This document shows, in pieces, positions 1 to 7,800 of a stretch of DNA of 17,067 nt. The number at the start of each line of letters is the position of its first letter. Positions within the stretch are counted from its first letter, which is position 1. Under the pieces are notes generated by a model, which saw nothing but the letters and a program-made list of their open reading frames with translations, had not been told where the DNA came from and made no database searches. Source of the DNA: Alphaproteobacteria bacterium UBA685 (GTDB taxonomy: Bacteria; Pseudomonadota; Alphaproteobacteria; Puniceispirillales; Puniceispirillaceae); assembly GCA_002299005.1 (NCBI GenBank), contig DBMZ01000063.1, positions 26,512 to 43,578 of the forward strand, given 5' to 3'. Position numbers and translations under genes: made by a program.

Positions 1-789
1 AGCTCACAAGTTGCCCTTGGCGCGGTTGACAGGCTCATCGGGCGCGGCCTTGTCGCCCTATCGGCCTTCACCCCCACAGATGCCGCCCATGTGCTAGGCC
101 GTTTCGATGGCTTTAACGCAGAGGCCGCCAAATTAGGTGCGATGCTGCTAAGCCGCCAGAAAAACGGCATTGGCGAGGCGAATGCCGAAAGCCCTGAGGC
201 TATCTCGCAAGTGACGCTTGATACATTGGCCGAACGCTCTGCGCTCTCTTTGCTAGATGCGGCGCTTGCCCAAGATGGCTGGCCAGAGGGTAGTGCCAGC
301 AATAATGCGATGATCCAAGCAGGGCTTCACCAATCAGATGAAGATGGCAAGCTTGTCCAAAGCAAGACGCGCCTATCACTGCCACTGATAGCGCTTGGTG
401 CGTCTGCGGCAACGCATTATCCGTCTATCGCGCAATTGTTAGGCGCAGAGTTGATTGTCCCAATGCATGCCGATGTCGCAGGCGCCGTTGGTGCCGCCGC
501 AGGCTCTGTGCGCCAACGCGTGATGATCACCATCACCCAGCCAGCCGAAGGGCGTTTCCGCGTCCATCTGCCAGATGGGCCAAGAGACCTGAAAGATAAA
601 CAAGAAGCGCTCACCCTCGCAAGAGACACAGCCGAAGCACTTGCCCGCACAAGAGCGGCGCAGGCAGGGGCCGCCCATGTTGAATTATCACTCTCAGAAG
701 AGATAAAAGAAGTGCCGCTTGCTGAAAATAAAACCCTCTTCATAGAGGGCGTTATTCAGGCAAATGCCACAGGTGTGCCGACCGCTTAA
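1..789 (+). CDS. Hydantoinase/oxoprolinase family protein, C-terminal part (5' end outside window)
   Basis: The frame is open from the first base of the window to a TAA at 787-789, giving 263 residues with no start of its own. The segment reading ALSAFTPTDAAHVLGRFDGF (residues 21-40 of the fragment) is typical of HyuA-type hydantoinase/oxoprolinase proteins, in which the 'GFTPTDAxHVLG' stretch lies in the C-terminal half. The family uses ATP to hydrolyse cyclic amides such as hydantoins or 5-oxoproline, often with a HyuB-type partner. The actin-like nucleotide-binding N-terminus lies outside the window, so the substrate cannot be inferred. The last third (about residues 165-260) is hydrophilic and looks like the ordinary family tail. 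Neighbours do not suggest a pathway: the next gene is convergent and encodes an unrelated membrane protein. Family membership is likely, substrate unknown. Confidence 0.8.
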   Translation, partial: SSQVALGAVDRLIGRGLVALSAFTPTDAAHVLGRFDGFNAEAAKLGAMLLSRQKNGIGEANAESPEAISQVTLDTLAERSALSLLDAALAQDGWPEGSASNNAMIQAGLHQSDEDGKLVQSKTRLSLPLIALGASAATHYPSIAQLLGAELIVPMHADVAGAVGAAAGSVRQRVMITITQPAEGRFRVHLPDGPRDLKDKQEALTLARDTAEALARTRAAQAGAAHVELSLSEEIKEVPLAENKTLFIEGVIQANATGVPTA

Positions 790-803
790 ATGATGTAACC
801 CAG

Positions 804-874
804 AGAGCGGGCCACCCCCTAAAGAGCGGGCCACCCCTAGAGAGCGGGCCACGCCTAGAGAGCCAACCACCAAG
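804..874. repeat. Short tandem repeat (18-19 bp unit, 3 good copies plus a degenerate fourth)
   Basis: Units at 804-822, 823-840 and 841-858 all begin AGAGCGGGCCAC and end in CCTAA or CCTAG. A degenerate fourth unit, 859-874, lies inside the last codons of the minus-strand DUF1761 gene. That gene's stop codon (read from 855-857) lies in the third unit. The array fills the gap between the two convergent genes. It has no obvious inverted symmetry, so it does not look like an intrinsic terminator. It probably arose by replication slippage copying the gene end outward. Confidence 0.85.
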
Positions 875-1271
875 TGGCCAGCCCTGCTGTCACCGCACTG
901 CCGACAATATCATAGCCATGGTCAATCGCCATTTGCGGCATATTGCGCTTAATATAGGTATCTGAGCGCAAGGCAGATAAAAACCCAAAGGCAAGCGCCA
1001 TCAGCGCGCCAATCACGGCTGAATAGATCACCAGCTGCACCTTCAAATGGCTGATGACCATCGTGATCACAAACACCTGCACCAAGCAAACAAGATAAGA
1101 GACAATCATCGCCTTTATCATATTATGGTTTGGATCCATCATCTCTTTGGTGAGGCCAACCGCTTTCATCCACGGCTTACCAAGCCCAATCGGGCTATAC
1201 CAAATCGCGCCAATAACAAAATAAAGCGCCGCGCTAGCAAGCAAAAATAGAGCAAGATCAACTGAAATCAT
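855..1271 (-). CDS. DUF1761 domain-containing small membrane protein
   Basis: The product is 138 residues with four predicted membrane segments at about residues 5-27, 53-73, 80-101 and 119-137. The N-terminal stretch ALYFVIGAIWYSPIGLGKPW followed by MKAVGLT matches the DUF1761 signature, in which a 'WYSPxxFGKxWM' motif follows the first helix. The length is normal for the family. The function of DUF1761 is not known, and nothing nearby suggests one. The ATG at 1271-1269 has AAGGGA seven bases upstream. The gene is divergent from msrP, with about 180 bases of shared upstream sequence, and convergent with the hydantoinase-family gene, where its last codons run into a tandem repeat. The family call is good; the role is unknown. 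Confidence 0.85.
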   Translation of the reverse strand: MISVDLALFLLASAALYFVIGAIWYSPIGLGKPWMKAVGLTKEMMDPNHNMIKAMIVSYLVCLVQVFVITMVISHLKVQLVIYSAVIGALMALAFGFLSALRSDTYIKRNMPQMAIDHGYDIVGSAVTAGLATWWLAL

Positions 1272-1330
1272 AATTATTCCCTTAAAAAACGACCCCTCTT
1301 ATATCTCATATTATGGGGTGAATTGCCACC

Positions 1331-1350
1331 TCATCACGCAAATGTGATGA
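1331..1350. promoter_or_regulatory. Inverted repeat in the DUF1761/msrP divergent intergenic region
   Basis: TCATCAC at 1331-1337 and GTGATGA at 1344-1350 form perfect 7-base arms around a 6-base spacer. It lies about 30 bases upstream of a TATAAT that may serve msrP, which suits an operator for a dimeric regulator. It could equally be a small transcript hairpin. The cognate regulator cannot be named. Confidence 0.35.
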
Positions 1351-1380
1351 TGCTTTGCGCCTCTTGCCCTTTTTTTGCCT

Positions 1381-1443
1381 TATAATATCGTCACGCTGTA
1401 TCTATGGTAAGGTAAGAGACCGCCAATCAAACTTTTAAGGGGA
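1381..1443 (+). promoter_or_regulatory. Possible msrP -10 element (1381-1386) and Shine-Dalgarno (1437-1443)
   Basis: TATAAT stands at 1381-1386, behind a T-rich stretch at 1370-1376. No convincing -35 hexamer is found at 16-18 bases; TTGCCC at 1364 is too close and TTGCGC at 1355 is 20 bases away. AAGGGGA at 1437-1443 lies seven bases before the ATG at 1451 and fixes that start over the internal ATG at 1481. The ribosome site is firm; the promoter is tentative. Confidence 0.4.
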
Positions 1444-1450
1444 TGCTGAC

Positions 1451-2419
1451 ATGCTCATCAAGAAAATACCTAGCTGGCATATGTCTGAAAACAACGCCAC
1501 AGATGAGAGCGTCTATCATAATCGGCGCGCGTGGCTCAAAGCTGCGGGCTTAACAGGCCTTGGTCTTGCCGCTGGTGTGACGACAGGCCTATCACCTCTC
1601 TCTGCTTTTGGCGCGCCTATCACAGGCTTTCCTGCCAAGCGCAATGAGGCCTATCAGCTTGACCGCGATATCACAGATGAAAGCGAAGCTACGACCTATA
1701 CTAATTTTTATGAATTCGGCTCTTCAAAGAATATTTGGCGCAAGGCCCAAAAGCTTGAAACCGACCCGTGGATGGTGACGATTGACGGTCTGTGCGATAA
1801 TCCGATGCAGATTGATGCCGCTGATTTGGTCAAAAAGATGGGCGATATGGAAGAGCGTCTTTATCGCCACCGCTGTGTTGAGGCATGGGCGATGGCTGTG
1901 CCTTGGACAGGCGTGCCGCTTGCCAACCTTATTAAGCTTGCGAGCCCGAAATCAGATGCCAAATATCTGGTGATGGAAACCTTCCTTGACCCCAAAGTCG
2001 CCCCTGGCCAAAAGCAAGGCTGGTTCTCATGGCCCTATACCGAAGGCCTGCGCCTTGATGAGGCGATGAATGAATTAAGCTTCCTTGCCACAGGCCTTTA
2101 TGGCCGCGAGATGCCAAAGCAAAATGGCGCCCCTATTCGCTTGGTTGTGCCGTGGAAATATGGCTTTAAATCCATCAAATCCATCACCCGCTTTACCTTC
2201 TCAGATACCCAACCGCTTAGTTTTTGGGAAGAATCAAATGGCAATGAATATGGCTTTTACGCCAATGTGAACCCAGGCGTGCCACATAAAAGATGGCGTC
2301 AACATGAAGAACGTCTGCTTGGCACGAATGAGCGTGTAAAGACGCAAATGTTCAATGGCTATCAAGACCAAGTCGCCCATCTCTATCAGGGCATGTCACA
2401 GGATGTGCTTTATTACTAG
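1451..2419 (+). CDS. msrP: Protein-methionine-sulfoxide reductase catalytic subunit MsrP (YedY family)
   Basis: The 322-residue protein has a Tat-like leader, NRRAWLK at 24-30 followed by a hydrophobic Gly/Ala/Leu stretch to about residue 53. Export to the periplasm in folded, cofactor-loaded form is therefore expected. The mature part has the MsrP pattern: YTNFYEFG at 83-90, EERLYRHRCVEAWAM at 134-148 with Cys142 as the expected molybdenum ligand, and later blocks reading GLYG, QNGAPIRLVVPWKYGFK and EYGFYANVNP. MsrP reduces methionine sulfoxide in periplasmic proteins, taking electrons from the membrane haem protein MsrQ. No msrQ lies next to it in this window, which is unusual because the two are commonly adjacent. 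The Tat motif has Asn and Trp at the usual Ser/Thr and Phe positions. The stop codon overlaps that of the convergent ELM1-family gene. Confidence 0.93.
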   Translation: MLIKKIPSWHMSENNATDESVYHNRRAWLKAAGLTGLGLAAGVTTGLSPLSAFGAPITGFPAKRNEAYQLDRDITDESEATTYTNFYEFGSSKNIWRKAQKLETDPWMVTIDGLCDNPMQIDAADLVKKMGDMEERLYRHRCVEAWAMAVPWTGVPLANLIKLASPKSDAKYLVMETFLDPKVAPGQKQGWFSWPYTEGLRLDEAMNELSFLATGLYGREMPKQNGAPIRLVVPWKYGFKSIKSITRFTFSDTQPLSFWEESNGNEYGFYANVNPGVPHKRWRQHEERLLGTNERVKTQMFNGYQDQVAHLYQGMSQDVLYY

Positions 2420-3432
2420 AGACCTAAAGCCTCTTTGACTTGGCGCCCTATTGAGGCCATTTCATCTAGAATCTCAGGCGGCCTATCAAAGCTTTGCCCA
2501 AGCGGTTTTGTGTGGCCGTCTTTCATCATCATCTCATGAAAGGCGGCGATGCGGCCTGTTTCTGTGCGCAATTGCGCGATATAAACAGGCTTACCTGTCA
2601 GGCACGCCTCTGATGCCATATTCACTGAATCAGAGGTCACGATCACATCATCCACAACCCCCAAAATGCCAGGATAGGGATTCTCGCCCTTGCCATCCCA
2701 GATGACATAAGAACAGCCACGAAGCGCCTCTTCTATCGCGCCCATCGCATAGCGCGGCGTGCGCCGTGAGCCTATCAGCACCAGATGCCGTCCCCCCGCC
2801 CCAACAGAATCAGCTTTGGCAAAATCAGCCAATTGCGCACCAAAGGCGGCAAAATCCTCTGCGCTAGCCTTATAGCGGCGGTTATTGCCGCCAATCATCA
2901 CAGCCGTCGCCGTCGCCTTTTTTGCCCTCTTGAAGCCCTTATCCAAACCCTTAGCCGCCTTCGCGATATCGCTCATCTTCAGCCGGTTCAAAGATGCTTT
3001 ACTCACAATCACATTATCCAAGCCTCGCTGGCTAATCGGGTCATGTTGCGGGGTGACCATCACATCAAAATAGGACGGCTTAATGCGCGGATCTTGAATT
3101 TGCACAATTTTCGTCTTGCCTTCTGATAGGCGGCGAATCGCCAGCGCGGCGCCGGCTGTGCGCTTGCCACATGTGATCACCACATCTGGCCAAGGGGGGC
3201 CAATTCTGCGGTCACTGCGACGCGGGCTAATCGGCATTGTCGGCCATGTGCCCATCTGCGGGAATAACCGATAGATAGGGCTCGCCATGATACGGACATC
3301 AAAATAAGGCACATCCATCGCTTGCGCCAACGCCAAAGATTGCGCGACCATCCCAGCCGTACCGTCAGATAACACCCAGACCAATGGCCCGTCTCCTAAT
3401 CCCGGAATAGTCGTTTTTTTATTCACTGTCAC
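2416..3432 (-). CDS. Mitochondrial fission ELM1 family protein
   Basis: The 338-residue protein has family landmarks: VWVLSDGTAGM at 18-28, PDVVITCGKRTAG at 82-94, QIQDPRI at 111-117 followed by FDVMVTPQHD at 122-131, MIGGNNRRY at 179-187, and VTSDSVNMASEA at 265-276. The name comes from the plant homologue. The bacterial proteins are widespread in alphaproteobacteria and resemble GT-B glycosyltransferases; the TSDSxNMxSEA segment resembles the nucleotide-sugar side of such folds. A role in envelope glycoconjugate synthesis is plausible but is inference. There is no signal peptide or clear membrane helix. Translation starts at GTG 3432-3430 with AAGGGG four bases upstream; a second GTG two codons later is an equally spaced alternative. 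The last codon overlaps the end of msrP. Confidence 0.85.
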   Translation of the reverse strand: MTVNKKTTIPGLGDGPLVWVLSDGTAGMVAQSLALAQAMDVPYFDVRIMASPIYRLFPQMGTWPTMPISPRRSDRRIGPPWPDVVITCGKRTAGAALAIRRLSEGKTKIVQIQDPRIKPSYFDVMVTPQHDPISQRGLDNVIVSKASLNRLKMSDIAKAAKGLDKGFKRAKKATATAVMIGGNNRRYKASAEDFAAFGAQLADFAKADSVGAGGRHLVLIGSRRTPRYAMGAIEEALRGCSYVIWDGKGENPYPGILGVVDDVIVTSDSVNMASEACLTGKPVYIAQLRTETGRIAAFHEMMMKDGHTKPLGQSFDRPPEILDEMASIGRQVKEALGL

Positions 3433-3504
3433 ATGTCCCCTTGGATGGTGCCCGATAAATTATTTTCATAAAATAAAGCGCTTTTCTTTCGTAAGTACTT
3501 TCAA

Positions 3505-3528
3505 AATAATACAAAATTTTGTAATATT
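3505..3528. promoter_or_regulatory. 24-bp AT-rich palindrome upstream of the Lrp/AsnC-family gene
   Basis: The core TACAAAATTTTGTA at 3510-3523 is a perfect 14-bp palindrome. After one A/A mismatch it continues with AATA at 3505-3508 and TATT at 3525-3528. It lies in the 236-base region between the divergent ELM1-family gene and the Lrp-type gene, about 140 bases before the regulator's start. Symmetric AT-rich sites upstream of their own gene are common for Lrp/AsnC regulators, so an autoregulatory operator is a fair guess. Confidence 0.45.
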
Positions 3529-3562
3529 ATTACCACAGGACTTGGCAAACATCATGCTTGTT

Positions 3563-3593
3563 ACCAGACCTTAGGATAACCAGACCTTACGAT
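3563..3593 (+). repeat. Direct repeat of 15 bases, 16-base period, upstream of the Lrp-type gene
   Basis: ACCAGACCTTAGGAT at 3563-3577 recurs as ACCAGACCTTACGAT at 3579-3593, differing at one position. The period is about one and a half helical turns. It lies 75-105 bases before the regulator's start codon, in a region otherwise without a gene, and may be paired protein-binding half sites or a slippage product. The rest of the gap (3433-3668) holds the 24-bp palindrome and short AT-rich palindromes at 3475-3484 and 3493-3500. I see no clear -35/-10 pair there. Confidence 0.7.
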
Positions 3594-3668
3594 GATAAAG
3601 CTATTTCAGCCCTCATCATAGACAAAGGCGCGGCTGGTTTCAAAGCATGAATATATAGGTGCAATCTG

Positions 3669-4166
3669 ATGACGAAGAAAATCAAACTCGATGCGGTAGA
3701 TAAGCAAATTTTGCATGATTTACAGGCATCAGGCCGCATGACAAATGTCGAGTTAGCGCAAAATGCGGGCATCTCTGCTCCGCCTTGCTTGCGCCGTGTA
3801 CGCGCGCTTGAAGATGAAGGCGTCATCAAAGGCTATCATGCGGATGTTGATAGCGAGGCGCTAGGCTATAGCGTCACTATTTTTGCCTTTGTCGGCCTGA
3901 CCTCTCAGGCAGAGACAGATCTGCGTGATTTTGAAGATATGATCGAAGGCTGGGACAATGTCAGAGAATGTCACATGCTGATGGGCGAGACTGATTTCTT
4001 GCTCAAGATTGTCGCTCATGATTGGGATGATTTTCAGGCCTTCTTGACCGGCAAATTAACGCCTGCCCCGAATGTCAGCCATGTAAAGACCGCGCTGGCT
4101 ATTCGTTCACGCAAAAATCTATCAGGCGTGCCTATCACGATCGAAGAGAATATCGAGCTGTCCTAA
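3669..4166 (+). CDS. Lrp/AsnC family transcriptional regulator
   Basis: The 165-residue protein has a winged helix-turn-helix at about residues 8-55 (LDAVDKQILHDLQASGRMTN, then VELAQNAGISAPPCLRRVRALEDEGVI) and an Lrp-type RAM ligand-binding domain at about 65-150. The RAM domain includes GETDFLLKIVAHD, the usual segment before the dimer-dimer interface. Such proteins sense amino acids and control amino-acid metabolism, commonly including their own gene. ATG 3669 has AGGTG seven bases upstream. The upstream region carries a palindrome and a direct repeat that could be its own operators. It is monocistronic, divergent from the ELM1-family gene and convergent with greA. The ligand and targets cannot be read from the sequence. 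Confidence 0.92.
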   Translation: MTKKIKLDAVDKQILHDLQASGRMTNVELAQNAGISAPPCLRRVRALEDEGVIKGYHADVDSEALGYSVTIFAFVGLTSQAETDLRDFEDMIEGWDNVRECHMLMGETDFLLKIVAHDWDDFQAFLTGKLTPAPNVSHVKTALAIRSRKNLSGVPITIEENIELS

Positions 4167-4183
4167 CAGACTGCCCATTTTTC

Positions 4184-4226
4184 GCGCCTAGCGCATGATC
4201 TCTCCAGCGCCTAGCGCACGATCTCT
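4184..4226. repeat. 20-bp direct repeat duplicating the greA tail
   Basis: GCGCCTAGCGCATGATCTCT at 4184-4203 recurs at 4207-4226 with one change (T to C), a 23-base period. The second copy contains the greA stop (read from 4211-4213) and the last few codons; the first copy lies outside the gene. Each copy contains a small GCGC-CTA-GCGC dyad. The repeat fills most of the 44-base gap to the convergent Lrp-type gene. Confidence 0.85.
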
Positions 4227-4687
4227 ATACTGAGAATCTCATAAGGGTGCGGGCCGCGCGGTGTCTGCACCTCTGCCTGATCACCCACAGATTTACCGAT
4301 AAGCGCCTTGGCAATCGGCGAAGATGTCGAAATGCGCCCTTCTTCAAGATTGGCTTCATAAGGGCCGACGATATGATAGGTTGATTCCTCATCAGTCTCT
4401 TCATCAACCACCACAACGCGCGCCCCGAACGTGACTGTCGCCCCTGTCAGCTTTGATAAATCAATCACCTCAGCACGGCTTGTCACATCTTCCAGCTCTT
4501 TGATACGACCTTCAATAAATGACTGGCGCTCTCTTGCGGCATGATATTCGGCATTTTCAGACAAATCACCATGCTCACGCGCTTCTGCGATCATCCGGAT
4601 CACAGCCTGTCTTTCCGCATTTTTCAAATGGTTTAACTCTGCTTTTAGCGTCTCTAAACCAGCAGGTGTAAATGGGACCTTTTCCAT
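4211..4687 (-). CDS. greA: Transcription elongation factor GreA
   Basis: The 158-residue length is standard for GreA. The N-terminal coiled coil (about residues 10-75) carries the tip motif GDLSENAEYHAARE at 40-53, with Asp41 and Glu44 as the acidic pair that reaches the RNA polymerase active site through the secondary channel and stimulates cleavage of backtracked RNA. The C-terminal FKBP-like domain (about 80-158) includes SPIAKALIGKSVGD, as in the family. The ATG at 4687-4685 has only a weak Shine-Dalgarno (GAGACG). The gene follows carB on the same strand after 184 bases that hold a strong hairpin and an extended -10 promoter, so it probably has its own promoter. The end of the gene is duplicated just downstream. 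Confidence 0.97.
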   Translation of the reverse strand: MEKVPFTPAGLETLKAELNHLKNAERQAVIRMIAEAREHGDLSENAEYHAARERQSFIEGRIKELEDVTSRAEVIDLSKLTGATVTFGARVVVVDEETDEESTYHIVGPYEANLEEGRISTSSPIAKALIGKSVGDQAEVQTPRGPHPYEILSIEIVR

Positions 4688-4740
4688 TTTATCGTCTCGT
4701 CATATCTTCGTATTTTTTAAGGCATCATTGCTATTAAATC

Positions 4741-4774
4741 ATATCGCGCCCTATGAAGACATAAGGCGCGATAT
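4741..4774 (-). promoter_or_regulatory. Strong hairpin between carB and greA (greA leader or carB terminator)
   Basis: ATATCGCGCC at 4741-4750 pairs perfectly with GGCGCGATAT at 4765-4774. After a single C/A mismatch the stem resumes with TATG (4752-4755) and CATA (4760-4763) around a four-base loop. On the minus strand it is followed by GATTTAATAG rather than a continuous U-run, so it is not a classical intrinsic terminator. It lies about 55 bases before the greA start and downstream of a likely greA promoter, hence in the greA leader. It may attenuate greA, end carAB transcripts, or mark a processing site. Confidence 0.65.
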
Positions 4775-4829
4775 AAGAGGTTGCTATTTTCGGCTTGGAT
4801 ACCAATTCAGTCAATAAAAATCGACCAAT

Positions 4830-4838
4830 ATTATACCA
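4830..4838 (-). promoter_or_regulatory. Likely extended -10 promoter for greA
   Basis: On the minus strand the sequence reads TGGTATAAT (4838 down to 4830), a perfect TATAAT with the TGN extension that can replace a -35 box. TTGATA lies 20 bases further upstream, too far to be ideal. Transcription would start near 4823, giving a greA leader of about 135 bases that includes the hairpin at 4741-4774. A second, poorer candidate (TTGACT, 17 bases, GAAAAT) lies closer to greA. Confidence 0.5.
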
Positions 4839-4871
4839 GCATCACATCAGCCTGATATCAATAACCCGGCT

Positions 4872-7800
4872 CTATGAGGCCGCTTGTGGCAGAAAATCTT
4901 GCAGAGATTTCACATCCAAAGTTGATGTCTGCAAGGCTCTGATAGCGGCGACCGCCGCACGGCTTCCGGCAACTGTTGTGTAATAGGGGATCTTATTGGT
5001 CAGGGCTGTTTGACGCAAAGACAGGCTATCACGAATCGCCCCTGCCCCATGCGCTGTATTAAACACCAGCTGGATATCGCCAGACAGCATTGAATCGACC
5101 GCATGCGGGCGACCTTCCATCACCTTATTCACACGTGTTGCCGCAACACCGGCCGCACTTAAGGCTGCTTGTGTGCCGCCTGTTGCGACAATCGTAAAGC
5201 CAAGCTCTACCAGCTCTGCGCAAATTGGCACAAAGGCTTGCTTATCGGCATCTTTAATAGAGATAAACACAGTCCCTGAAAGCGGCAATATCGTGCTAGC
5301 ACCAAGCTGTGATTTGGCAAAAGCGCGACCAAAATCGCTATCAATGCCCATCACCTCGCCTGTTGATTTCATCTCAGGGCCCAAGAACACATCAACGCCC
5401 GGGAAACGTGAGAATGGGAACACAGCTTCTTTTACCGCCACATGTTCCATCTTCGTCTCAGATAACTTAAAGCTGGCCAGCTTTTCGCCCGCCATCACGC
5501 GCGAGGCAATCTTGGCAATCGGCACGCCTGTTGCTTTGGCGACAAACGGCACAGTTCTGGAACCGCGCGGATTAACCTCCAGCAAATAGACGACCTCATC
5601 CTTGACCGCGAATTGTACATTCATCAGGCCAATCACATTCAAAGCACGTGCCAGCGCATCTGTCTGTTCTCTGATGGTCGCAAGCACCGCCTCAGACAGA
5701 TTTTGCGGCGGCAATGAGCAAGCCGAATCCCCTGAATGGATACCAGCTTCTTCAATATGCTCCATGATACCAGCGACAAACACATCATCGCCGTCACAAA
5801 GCGCATCGACATCCACCTCAACCGCATTATCCAAAAAGCGGTCAATCAGCACAGGGTTATCGCCTGACACCACAACCGCTTCACGCATATAACGCTCCAG
5901 CTCTTCACGCTGATGAACAACTTCCATCGCCCGGCCGCCAAGCACATAAGAGGGGCGGATAACCACAGGCAAGCCAACACGGTCAACAATCTGGCGCGCT
6001 TGTTCGGCTGATGTCGCAATCCCATTCTCAGGCTGCTTTAGGTCAAGCTTTTGCAAGAGTTGCTGGAAACGCTCTCTGTCTTCTGCCAAATCGATCGCAT
6101 CAGGGCTTGTGCCCAAAATAGGAATGCCAGCCGCCTCTAGGGCCGCCGCGATCTTCAAAGGTGTTTGACCACCAAGCTGTACAATCGCGCCTTTGACTGT
6201 GCCATTTTCTTGTTCTTTGCGAATGATTGAAATCACATCTTCGGCTGTTAGCGGCTCAAAATATAGACGGTCTGACGTGTCATAATCTGTTGAGACAGTC
6301 TCAGGGTTACAATTAACCATAATCGTCTCATAGCCAGCCTCTGCCAGCGCATAGGCGGCATGGACACAGCAATAATCAAACTCAATCCCTTGGCCGATAC
6401 GGTTCGGGCCACCGCCCAAAATAACCACTTTTTCTCTCGTCGATGGGCGCGATTCACAAAGCGCACCAGCGGTATTCTCATAAGACGAATAAAGATAAGC
6501 GGTTGACGATGAGAACTCAGCCGCACACGTATCAATACGCTTGAACACAGGCGTAATATTATGCGCCAAACGCGCCTTTGTGACATCTGCCTCTGATAGG
6601 CCTGCCAATGTTGCAAGACGCGCATCTGAGAAACCAAGTGATTTTAACTGGCGCATCGCCGCCTCTGATTGCGGCAGACCATCTTCGCTCACCGCCATCT
6701 CATGCGAGATAATATTGGCCATACGCTCAAGGAACCATTTGTCCCATTTGGTGATATCATGCACCTCATTGATGGTCATGCCAGAGCGCAAAGCTTGGGC
6801 AATCCGCAAAATACGATTAGGCGTCTGACCTGATAAAAACCCTGTCATCACATCCGCGCCCGCCGCACTATCAGCCACTGGCAAGTCCATTTCATCTAAA
6901 CCATTTAGGCCTGTTTCCATTGAACGAAGCGCTTTTTGCAATGATTCTTCAAATGTGCGACCCACAGACATGGCCTCACCAACAGACTTCATAGAGGTTG
7001 ATAATTCAGCCACAGCGCCCGGGAATTTCTCAAATGTGAAACGTGGGATCTTTGTGACGATATAATCAATGGTCGGCTCAAAGCTGGCAGGCGTCACCTT
7101 GGTGATATCATTATCAAGCTCATCCAACGTATAGCCAACGGCCAATTTCGCCGCGACCTTGGCAATAGGGAACCCTGTTGCCTTTGATGCCAGCGCAGAA
7201 GAGCGGCTGACGCGTGGGTTCATCTCAATCACAATCACACGGCCATCAGCAGGGTTCACAGAGAACTGCACATTAGAGCCGCCTGTATCAACGCCAATTT
7301 CACGAAGCACCGCCAATGAGGCATCACGCAAAACCTGATATTCCTTATCAGTCAGCGTTAGCGCTGGCGCAACTGTGATAGAATCACCTGTATGAACGCC
7401 CATCGGGTCAACATTTTCAATCGAGCAGATGATGATGCAATTATCATTGCGATCACGCACCACTTCCATCTCAAATTCTTTCCAGCCCAGCAATGATTCT
7501 TCAATCAAAATCTCTGAGACAGGTGACAGACGCAAACCATCAGAGACAATCTGCTCAAACTCAGCGCGGTTATAAGCCACACCGCCGCCCTCACCGCCAA
7601 GCGTGAATGACGGGCGGATAATCGCTGGCAAGCCCACAATATCAAGCGCCGCAATCGCATCTTCAAATGAATTCACCGTGCGTGAACGCGCTGATTCAAG
7701 ACCAATCTTATCCATTGCCTCACGGAATAGCTGTCTGTCTTCTGCCTTTTCAATTGAATCTGGACGCGCGCCAATCAGCTCCACATTATGACGCTCTAAC

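Noticed and set aside
417..743. 108-codon minus-strand frame inside the hydantoinase-family gene
   Set aside because: It lies wholly antisense to a recognisable family member; its composition (Ser/Ala/Arg-rich) is that of a shadow frame.
3587..3829. 80-codon minus-strand frame over the upstream region and start of the Lrp-type gene
   Set aside because: It overlaps the helix-turn-helix coding region in antisense and resembles no family.
6248..6637. 129-codon minus-strand frame inside carB
   Set aside because: Same strand as carB but in another frame, rich in Arg/Trp/Leu, and without a ribosome site; carB is intact across it.
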